Source: Ctena decussata
Taxonomy: Eukaryota; Mollusca; Bivalvia; Lucinida; Lucinidae
DNA: 64,000 nucleotides
Assembly: GCA_963989385.1 (NCBI GenBank)
Contig: OZ022503.1
Span: 48,296,858-48,360,857 of the forward strand
Direction: 5' to 3'
In this document: positions 55,407-64,000 of the stretch, one piece after another
Numbering within the stretch: position 1 is the stretch's first letter
How the letters are laid out: each line of letters begins with the position of its first letter
Program-made: the position numbers and the translations under genes
Notes under the pieces: model-generated
Databases searched by the model: none
What the model saw: only the letters and a program-made list of their open reading frames with translations
What the model was told of the DNA's origin: nothing

Positions 55407-55642
55407 GAGCCGCGACACGAGAAAACCAACAAAGTGGCTGTGCGCCCAGTGCAGACTCAGATCAGCTTGGCATGCGCCCATTCTGATCAGACTCTTTGCT
55501 ATGCACTTAAAGGGTAGCTAAGTGTCTAAGCTACCTCCATGCGGATAGCGAAGATTCTGATCAGACTGGGCGGATGCCCCGGCTGATTTGAGTCTGCTCT
55601 AGGCGCACATGCCACTTTGTTGGTTTTGTAGTGTCGCGGCCC
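55407..55642. mobile_element. MITE family A, copy 14
   Basis: Full copy in the left arm of the palindrome, ends GAGCCGCGACACGAG and GTGTCGCGGCCC. Confidence 0.9.
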
Positions 55643-55711
55643 ATACAATGTTAATCCTTAAATATGACTTAGACTAAATGAAGAAGATATATCAGATAAA
55701 AGGCTGCATAC

Positions 55712-55770
55712 TAGAGAGAGAGAGAGAGACAGACAGACAGAGAGACAGACAGACAGACAGACAGACAGGC

Positions 55771-55853
<83 letters not shown>

Positions 55854-55880
55854 GACGGAGACACAGAGAGAGAGAGAGAG
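55712..55880. repeat. GACA microsatellite
   Basis: GACA tetranucleotide with GAGA stretches. Repetitive Leu/Ser/Cys/Val or Asp/Arg/Gln/Thr open frames here are artefacts. Confidence 0.95.
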
Positions 55881-56099
55881 ACTCTGTCCTATCACAATCC
55901 ACAGTTTTGGAAGCGGTCCTTTCAGTATAAGTGACCTTGCTTGAGTACAGGGATTACTCAGATCAGCCTGCGCATCTTCGATCATATATATCTGCGAATT
56001 AGATTGTGAAAATGCGCAGGCTTATCTGAGTAATCCCTGCATCATGCAAGGTCACTTATACTGAAAGGACCGCTCCCAAAACCGTGGATTGTGGTAGGA

Positions 56100-56142
56100 C
56101 AGAGTGTCTGTCTCTGTCTCTGTCTGCCTGTCTGTCTGTCTT

Positions 56143-56213
<71 letters not shown>

Positions 56214-56215
56214 AT
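56100..56215. repeat. TCTG/CT microsatellite
   Basis: Inverted counterpart of the GACA array within the palindrome centre. Confidence 0.95.
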
Positions 56216-56285
56216 AGTACGTAGCCTTTTATCTGATATCTCCTCTTCGTTTAGTCTATGTCACATTTAAGGATTAACATTATAT

Positions 56286-56498
56286 GAGCCGCGACACGAC
56301 AAAACCAACAAAGTGGCTTGTGCGCCCAGTGCAGACCCAGATCAGCCTGGGTATCCGCCCAGCCTGATCAGAGTCTTTGCTATCCGCATGGAGGTAGCTT
56401 AGACACTTAGCTACCCTTTAAGTGTTTAGCAAAGAGTCTGATCAGAATGGGCGCATGCCCAGCTGATCGGAGTCTGCGCTGGGCGCACATCCACTTTG
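56286..56498. mobile_element. MITE family A, copy 15 (right end lost)
   Basis: Ends abruptly at CCACTTT and runs into the GAGTACAGGGATT unit. Confidence 0.85.
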
Positions 56499-56669
56499 AG
56501 TACAGGGATTTCTCAGATCAGCCTACGCATTTTCACAATCTAATCGGAGTCTTCCCTTTTCGCAAATATATATGATCGAAGATGCGCAGGCTGATCTGAA
56601 TAATCCCTGTACTCAAGCAAGGTCACTTATACTGAAAGGACCGCATCCAAAACTGTGGATTGTGATAGG

Positions 56670-56683
56670 AGAGAGTCTCTGTC

Positions 56684-56742
<59 letters not shown>

Positions 56743-56751
56743 GTGTCTGTC

Positions 56752-56799
<48 letters not shown>

Positions 56800-56800
56800 G
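56670..56800. repeat. CT/TCTG microsatellite
   Basis: Long CT runs mixed with TCTG, in the right arm of the palindrome. Confidence 0.95.
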
Positions 56801-56868
56801 TACGTAGCCTTTTAGCTGATATATCTTCTTCATTTAATCTAAGTCACATTTAAGGATTAACATTATAT

Positions 56869-57104
56869 GAGCCGCGACACGACAAAACCAACAAAGTGGC
56901 ATGTGCGCCTAGTGCAGACTCAAATCAGCCTGGGCATCCGCCCAGTCTGATCAGAATCTTCGCTATCCGCATGGAAGTAGCTTAGACCCTTAGCTACACT
57001 TTAAGTGCATAGCAAAGAGTCTGATCAGAATAGGCGCATGCCAAGCTGATCAGGGTCTGCACTGGGCGCACAGCCACTTTGTTGGTTTTCTCGTGTCGCG
57101 GCTC
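56869..57104. mobile_element. MITE family A, copy 16
   Basis: Full copy in the right arm. Mirror of copy 14. Confidence 0.9.
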
Positions 57105-57511
57105 ATATTTAAGCAATCATCCATATCATGCAGAGGTTTGACAAAATGTAAAGAGTCATTATAATCAAGCGTTTATTATGTTCTACGAATTTCGGAATTC
57201 AGAATTCGGAATTCGGAATTCAGAATTCGGAATTCGGAATTCGGAATTGTGAAGTATGAGGTATAGGGTCACGTGGTAATAGTTAACTTATTTTAGAGGG
57301 TATTTTGAACTCACAGGCAAAAACAACAGGCCGCCATGACTTGAACTGACAGAAAAATAAACGTTTTTTAATCGACTCGTCGAGTCTATTGATATGACAC
57401 CATGTGTCATATCTTTTCTTGTTTAATATTCAAGGCAGTCCTCATAGAAGATAGAGCAAGGTTTATCCGCTTGTTCAGGAAGATGATTTATCTAGAGGAT
57501 TATCAACTTAT

Positions 57512-57709
57512 AGATGGCTGGATGACTTGTGATTTTACATCCTTTCAACAGTATTTCAGTCATATCAGGACGATGGGAGGGTGCAAATGAAAGGCTGTGT
57601 GCAATGGAACCCCGTTTACAATGGAAAAGATTCCCACCGCCAGCGGGTCTCGAATCCAGGACCGCTAGATCAGCAGGTCATCGCTTAACCTACTGAGCGC
57701 CCCGAACTC
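57512..57709 (-). mobile_element. tRNA-derived SINE
   Basis: Inverted mirror of 54815-55012, with B-box text GGTCTCGAATCCAGGACC on the plus strand. Confidence 0.8.
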
Positions 57710-57766
57710 CTCATTATCAACTTAACAGATGGAGATATATAATGCTATAATTTACATATACCAAAG

Positions 57767-57881
57767 GATGGATGGATGTCTTGTGATGTTACGTCCTTTT
57801 TAACAGTATTCCCGCGGGCCTTGAACCAGGGACCTCTTGATCAGCAGGCCATCGTTTAACCTACTGAGCTACCGGGTCTCC
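57767..57881 (-). mobile_element. tRNA-derived SINE, internally deleted
   Basis: Inverted mirror of 54563-54752 but lacking about 75 bp of the body between ACAGTATT and CCCGCGGGCC. Confidence 0.75.
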
Positions 57882-58356
57882 TATATACTACAGGCATCAC
57901 TGGAGGTCTTGTTTTTAAGTAAGTATTTCTTGCTAAAAATCGCGGGGAGGGGGGGGGGGAGGGAGTGGCGGGGGGGGGGGAGTATCTAGATCTAGGGTCT
58001 GTGATGTAAGATTCTTTATATGAAGAACAACACTAGTTTTCTATTGAACTAATCCGAGCTATATTTTCGGGTAAGTTCATGACCTTAAAATTGAATTTAA
58101 GTTCCAAAGAGTCATTTTGCATTTTGAATCATATTTTTTAATGCTGGTTACATCAACCATTTCATTTGAAGGCTTGACGATATGAAATAAATAAGAATAA
58201 TAAAGCGTCCAGCTTGTTCTGCGAATTTCGGAATTCGGAATTCGGAATTCAGAATTCGGAATTCGGAATTCAGAATTAGGAATTCAGAATTCGGAATTCG
58301 GAATTGTGAAATAGTATGGAAATGAAAAGTGAGCCAATTGGGCCATCGTACTATGG

Positions 58357-59026
58357 CACTACATTCATTCCACGGTACGTCAGAATCAGCTGTTAACAAC
58401 ACTTTAAAATTAGTGTTGTGTTGGCATCTTTAAATAATATTTTTATATGGCAAAACTGATGTACTTTTCATTTCAAAATCAAAATTTGTTAATGAGTTCA
58501 TTATTGCCTTTCTCCGAAACTTGACATCTGTTTCAATTTAATTTTGTCTCTGACCTTTTTAGAACAAGTGTTTGGAATTTCCAACTTTGCAAGTGACTTG
58601 AATTTTGAATTTTTACCAGAACTGAGTCAAATGAATAATTGTTCAATTTTAAATCACTAATTGGCATAGTGAATCCGAGTTGCCCTAAATATAAGTTGGC
58701 AACCGTCAAGTTTCTTGTTTGGCTGAGTATATCTGCATAACAGGAAACGAACGGTAGCAAAATGCTTTATAAAGTTCTTCCCCTTACAACAATTCAGTTT
58801 TCAGGTTGTGGCTGAAGCGAATTTATCAATATTAATTGATTTGATTTACATACTTCATGGAACAGATTATTGCAGTTTTATTTTCTACGAACGATTGATT
58901 TGTCTGTCTCCCGCTAGTCTTGGTTGAATTGGTTACATGAATTTCATTTGTCTTTGTATGATATCTGGCTGGCTTGAAAACCAGATTTTCATTGTTATTT
59001 TTAAGATTTCTATAATGATGATAAAG
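58357..59026. other. Non-coding stretch
   Basis: No gene or repeat recognised. Confidence 0.4.
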
Positions 59027-59118
59027 CCAGCGAGCACACGACGTCAAAATGATGCCGTACATATACTAATACTAACGTCGATGCGACGTACTTCATTACG
59101 ACGTCTTATGCCTGCTGG
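59027..59118. mobile_element. ACGTCA-rich hairpin MITE, family G, copy 3
   Basis: CCAGCGAGCACACGACGTCA on the left and ACGACGTCTTATGCCTGCTGG on the right, with a disturbed centre. Confidence 0.7.
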
Positions 59119-59523
59119 AATAGGCTTTAGGAGCACTGGTAGACCACCATGTTTTTTTTTGCCATTTTTACACAGGGGAACAACTTTGTGACTTCTTGTT
59201 TGCCTGTCTGGATGACATGGCCCATCCAAAATGAGATCAGCTCTTGAAGACAGGATTTACTCCTTCGTTTCTTTAAGAACTGATCTCACTTGAAACCAGC
59301 CAAAATTAATAATCAGAGTTGCGAGTCGTTATTTTCAACTCCTTTCATCGTATATGATGGACTGAAATGATAATACTTAGCAATCATGTTAGATATTTTG
59401 AAGATTATAAATTTTCATAAGCAAACTTTCGGAATGTGGAATTTTCCGTGTTTATTCACCAATACAGGCCAACAAGATAGTGTTATCAGCACACAATACC
59501 GATTTGAAACCATGCACACAATT

Positions 59524-59759
59524 GAGCCGCGACGTGAGAAAACCAACAAAGTGGTTGTGCGCCCAGCGCAGACTCAGATCAGCCTGGGCATCCGCCCAGT
59601 CTGATCAGAGTCTTCGCTGTCCGCATGGAGGTAGCTTAGACCCTTAGCTACCCTTTAAGCGCTTAGCAAATATTCTGACCAGACTTGTCAGATGCCCTTG
59701 CTTATCTGAGTCTGCGCTGGGCGCACAACCACTTTGTTGGTTTTCTCGTGTCGCGGCTC
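59524..59759. mobile_element. MITE family A, copy 17
   Basis: Full copy with AATT on both flanks, possibly a 4-bp TSD. Confidence 0.92.
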
Positions 59760-61347
59760 AATTTAGGGTGGAAAGCTTGTTGGCTAGCTCGGGGCAATGG
59801 CATACATGTATCACATGTTTCTTACAGAATGTTAGTAGTTAGTGTTTGTTTTGATTGGTTTTAATGCGCTTGACAAGACAAAAAAATCAGGAAAACCAGC
59901 TTTATTGAGACGCCTATCCGATACCAATTGCAACAAATTTCCTGAAAACGAGGTGTTTCATGTTACAGACACATTGTGTGCATTTTCTTTGCTCAGCTCA
60001 TTTCATTCGTAATGCAAATAAATCACCTCATCAAATGATAATACAAGATGACAAACTTCAGATTCTATTACACTAATGATGTCTATATCCACTTGGTCGA
60101 TATGTTGATGATGAGTTGGCTTAGTGTACCTTAGTTTGCGGACTGGACATAAAAACAGTAAGGTCGATTGTTCTTTTGCTTGGAGCTCTTCAGATAAGGA
60201 GCTGGTGGGCCAGATATGCATTGTATCAGTATAAAATGAGAGAGTGTACCCAGCAGGCACACAAAATTGAATCAATCTTGAATCAACCTTGATTCAACGA
60301 CAAAAGTCAGCTGCATGTAACAGTCCACATAGTCAAAACCTAGTGCAGTCAGTTTTCTTCGAAAATAGACCCTTATTGTTAGAAAACAAATGCTTTTAGG
60401 TATATGTATATATAAACAACACACTCACCGACCAATGAACACTCTCATGGTCTGTTTAATTTTCAGTTTACTGAAATCTTGACTTATGTCATTGTTTTTG
60501 TCTCTTATTAGATGATTCGATTTATCTTGCTTTATTTGCTAGTCTGACTTGCAGGCTTAATTTAGGTGAGGTGAATAAATATTACATGACTTCGAGCATG
60601 AGAGAAAGGCGCATAGTCTTATCATTGCATACAGGCTCATCGCGTCGAGGCCGTTGTATTTTCCGCTCGAACAGTAAGAATATGTCAGCGTGTTACATTT
60701 TAGCTGTCTTTCTTTAAAAGATGAGGTTAAGAAGGTTTCGCCACACATGATTTTGGAATCGCTGAGATTAGGCGTTAAATGGCTGGAACAAAGGGCACAT
60801 GACTGCATGGTATTTCGAAATACATGAAAAATTGATATTTCACTGGTAAACTTTTCTACATGTATCGCGTCTAGGCGCTGCGAAATTTTCGTTCCCTTCT
60901 TTTTCATATTTATATAGAAGGAAGATAAAAAACGTTTTCTGTTTCATGAAATATGACTTTTATATGAGCACATAAAGTGAAAACTGTGTGTAGTTGGGTG
61001 GTTGGTTGTTTTCGATTTAACGGCTGTTTGAGACAGTTTATCAGTCTGTGTCGAGCCGTCTGACAGACACAAAATACGACAGGGCAAAGAAAAAATATCC
61101 AAATACCCCACCTGTAACAACTTCAAGGACAGTAGGTTTTCGCCCTTCTATTATCCAAATTAGTAAGACGCCCCGGCACTGAAAGTACCCAGAACTATCG
61201 CCCGACCACAACAACTGACGAAAATTTTTGTCATCTATTTGTAGCATTACCATTTTTTTTCACCCATTCTACAAAACAAAAGAATATTGATGAACAATTT
61301 TGAAGGATATTCAGTTAATCTCAGCATTGCGTGTTCAAGTATATATA
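59760..61347. other. Mostly unannotated stretch
   Basis: A CCCAGCAGGCACAC tip at 60248 resembles a family G end. At about 60990-61253 on the minus strand a 70-codon frame has the look of an interspersed repeat. A 116-codon minus-strand frame at 60557-60907 has no recognised domain. No host gene is supported. Confidence 0.4.
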
Positions 61348-62262
61348 CTGAACGCCAAAAGAAACGCATACAAGTTTACGTTCTTTTTTCTCGGCACTGT
61401 CAATAGGCAAGTCCAAATCGATCATTGCAAAGACTATGATTTTCATCCGACCACAGTACGCGATGAAACTATCATGATTTAAATCTTTCGTAAAATAGTT
61501 ATCTCACTTTCTCGAAAAACATTAAATTCCATTGCAAGAGTATTCTTTCCTTTTCCAATAAAGAATAGTGTGTTCAGAAATGGTCTTTGATATGCAACTG
61601 TTAGAAAGCCGCCAAAATCATATGAATGACATGGTTATTCAGCAAACGACAGCGCTATGAAATCGGTCCGTTTTCAAATTACCTCCCTTTGTATTAAACA
61701 AAGAGTAATTTTTGAAGACCGATAACGGCACTGTTTATCGCTTTACGCTCCAGCTTCTTTTACAAATGATTTTATGTGTTGCATTTCACTACAATATAAC
61801 TAATGTTACAAGGATTTTCCCTTTCTGTTTGAACATAGCAGAGTTAGAATATTCAGAGGAAAACCCTATGTTAAAGTGAAATGTCTATTTAAGCTTTCTT
61901 GATACTTTACTTTCCATGGCTTGTTTTTCAAGAATGAAAGATAGCCCAAGAACAAAATGAGTTATAGAAAATTTTCTCCTGATACAGAGATTCACAATCG
62001 CCGGTGAATTGTGATTCACAAAGATTCTGCAGTTGAGAATAAAACCTCTTAAAGATTGCTTGTTTTCTGTAACTTTAAATTTCACCCCATCCTGAAAGTG
62101 TTAGTTTTCACAGTTACAGTGTAAGAGATTTTGAGGATTTCAGATATTCTTGTTCTCAGAAACTCATGGACACGTCAAACTAACAAGACAAAAATTAGTA
62201 GCAGTTGACTACTTTTGAAAATTTAATATATATACTTTGTGTGCGTTTCTTTTGGCATTCAG
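61348..62262. mobile_element. 0.9-kb TIR element flanked by TATA
   Basis: The left end CTGAACGCCAAAAGAAACGC is inverted at the right end with one change (ending GCGTTTCTTTTGGCATTCAG). TATA lies on both sides (61344-61347, 62263-62266). No transposase seen. Confidence 0.75.
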
Positions 62263-62437
62263 TATAGTTTGAACTCAAACGCAAGTTTTACTCACAAGAC
62301 CATCCTTCATGTTCATTTAGTGACAGTAACTAAAGTGTCTATATGATATGCTCCAAATCAAAACTTAAGGTGAACGGCGGGAACACTTTCAGGGGAAATA
62401 ACTCTGTCGTTCTCAAACTGGTCTTCCTTCTCCATAC

Positions 62438-62592
62438 AGGCCCAGAGGTTATAAAACTTGAGTACATTCTCAAACTCAAAATAAAGCACACTGATTGGCT
62501 GCTTCCGAGCAGCAGATGCTCGGAAGCAGCCAATCAGTGTGCTTTATTTTGCTTTTGAGATTATTCTCAAGTTTTATAATCTCGAACCCAGG
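62438..62592. mobile_element. Hairpin MITE, family B, copy 3
   Basis: Compact copy: GAGGTTATAAAACTTGAG, AAGCACACTGATTGGCTGC and their inverted partners. Confidence 0.85.
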
Positions 62593-64000
62593 TCAACTAA
62601 GTTAAATTTGTTCCTGTAGGAGCATTTCTTTCCGTTAATAGTAGACCCTCTATTTGAAGGGGAAGCAAACCAGGAAGTCGCAAACGTTGTTCCCCTTTGT
62701 AAACTTGCTGGAAAAAAATACAAGTGTATCCCTACACCTTAACTTGCCTTGTATTGACTTCATTAACACTAACAGAATATTGTTTTATAATACAAAACCA
62801 AGAGGAGCCAGCTTGAGACGTTTTATTAATGTTATCATATTAAAAGACAAATGAGTATCTCAAAAACGTTCTGCAGAATTTGTTCAATTTCTAATAATAC
62901 AAATATCTGTAAAAGGCACATTTGTGGGCAAGAAATAAGGTGCCGAGGGGCCGATTTTTGTTTTTGAAACCAAAGGGTGTTATACAAGCTAATACTCTAC
63001 ATGTTTTAATAAACTTATTATATGTTCCATACCAGTGTTTAAATACAGTAGCCAGCTTCTCCTTCGGGCAGGTGAGCAAAGGAATCGGGACGACAATATC
63101 CTGTACCGTTTAAACACGAATTGATTTTATTGATGATAAACTCTTCACGCCAGTTATTGTCCGACAGAACTGACATTAATTAGATGGCCTTTGACAGAAC
63201 AATTCCACTTATATCATTGTTCGTATGTCTAATTCTCGAGCATAAAAGTAAGCAGCTGCTTTTGAAGTCTGGAGAAAGACAGAAAGACTTATAATGCTGG
63301 CCTATTAAATCTCTTCTGTTTACTGTCGTTCTTGAGCATAAAGGTCAGCAATGAGTTGCATAATCTTTAGGTATTCAGAATAACGAGCTTTTCGAGGAAG
63401 TAAGGTAAATTGGTATATTTTCTGCTAAGCAATTTTACCATTTTCTTTGTTGCCTTGCTTTCCAATTGGAGGTAAGGCGGTCAACTTTGAAAAGAAAGAA
63501 TTTGCTCCTCTAGGAGCAAATTCTTTCATTTTAGTGTAGACGCTATTTAAGAAGCTTTTATGACATCTTTCTTCAGAGGAGTACAGAGGAAGTTAAAGAC
63601 TTTGTTCCCTTGTAAAGTGGCCAAAAAATACATGGGTGTGTGCCATTTATCTGAAATCATGTTTCCAAGGCTGTTACGAAACGGAAAAGAACTGTTACGA
63701 GACGATAAAGAGTCATAGTTCCAAAACTTCTTGGCTTCCTGGCTAAAACAATTTGTTTAGCCACGATGACCAGGTCGTTTGGTAACTAGGACTCTTTTTT
63801 CGTTTGGTAATATCCCTTGCATCTATACAGTAAACCAGGGGTGTAAACGAGTGTTTAAAATACCTGAAAATTGGTCGATTTAGATTTAAACCATGTTTAG
63901 ATAAAAATGCATCTTCGTATATATTCTGAACGACATTCAAACTCGTATCTAGCATTTGTTGTTCTTTTTATGCTCCCCGAAGGGTAAGCATATAGTCACC
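62593..64000. other. Non-coding stretch to the window end
   Basis: No gene recognised. A 34-bp perfect-arm palindrome lies at 63494-63527 (GAAAGAATTTGCTCCT and its complement, 2-bp spacer). About 62600-62740 and 63510-63650 are weakly similar (TTGTTCCC-TTGTAAA and AAAAATACA-GTGT words). Text from 63969 (ATGCTCCCCGAAGGGTAAGC) looks like the start of another repeat cut by the window edge. Confidence 0.45.

Larger units (their letters stand above)
54274..58356. repeat. 4-kb composite palindrome
   Basis: The left half (54274 to about 56000) is mirrored by the right half (about 56570-58356). In mirrored order each side has a CTATGG...GGCCCAATTGG terminus, a GAATTCC heptamer array, two SINEs, an ACACCATGTGTCAT-flanked segment, a second GAATTCC array, a family A MITE and a GACA/TCTG microsatellite. 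The centre holds a third, inverted copy of the MITE-microsatellite unit. It is best explained by inverted duplication of a foldback element with its passengers. Confidence 0.85.

Noticed and set aside
55658..55985. Open frames rich in Cys-Leu-Ser-Val or Asp-Arg-Gln-Thr
   Set aside because: Translation of GACA/TCTG microsatellites.
60557..60907. 116-codon minus-strand open frame as a host exon
   Set aside because: No clear splice sites, domain or codon signal; left unannotated.

Overview
This is eukaryotic (metazoan) genomic DNA, AT-rich, gene-poor and dominated by transposable elements. The introns are spliceosomal and the only recognisable host gene is the first coding exon of an SLC6 neurotransmitter transporter. 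Dense hairpin MITEs, tRNA-derived SINEs and foldback elements fit an invertebrate, and I would guess a bivalve mollusc. The species cannot be fixed from the sequence alone.

The main object is a complete Polinton/Maverick-type DNA transposon at 3172-13458 (10,287 bp). It has 65-bp perfect terminal inverted repeats (about 110 bp including a degraded part), AG...CT ends and a 6-bp target-site duplication (ACCATA on both sides). It carries three intact genes: a retroviral-type integrase with a C-terminal chromodomain (minus strand, one intron), a packaging-type P-loop ATPase fused to zinc fingers and a proline-rich repeat (minus strand, with an intron inside the P-loop) and a 1386-residue protein-primed-type family B DNA polymerase (plus strand). 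The ATPase and polymerase diverge from a shared promoter region at 8210-8655. I see no capsid or protease gene, so this looks like a compact, capsid-less Polinton that has kept integrase, polymerase and ATPase. The perfect TIRs, clean TSD and open frames suggest a recent insertion.

Region by region: 1-3.1 kb holds hairpin MITEs, including a hAT-like MITE nested in another palindrome. 3.17-13.46 kb is the Polinton. 13.5-17.1 kb has dispersed repeats, SINEs, a 47-bp palindromic satellite and MITEs. 17.86-18.21 kb is the SLC6 first exon, followed at once by an ACGTCA-rich MITE in its intron. 22.1-27.1 kb is a nest of a mariner-like TIR element interrupted by a 2.6-kb foldback element that itself carries a 45-bp satellite. 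27.5-35.6 kb is an 8-kb interval bounded by TIRs and holding a broken LINE split by two other elements and a SINE, with a 197-bp minisatellite in its 3' part. 39.6-40.7 kb is a LINE fragment with a 38-bp target-site duplication. 42.6-45.3 kb has a 0.9-kb TIR element and a near-perfect 1.2-kb palindrome. 46.9-49.3 kb is a second foldback element of the type seen at 23 kb. 54.3-58.4 kb is a 4-kb palindrome containing SINEs, MITEs and microsatellites. One 230-bp MITE family occurs about 17 times across 16.5-59.8 kb.

Apart from the Polinton genes, the SLC6 exon and one candidate exon near 49.5 kb, I found no host coding sequence. Most other open frames lie inside repeats.
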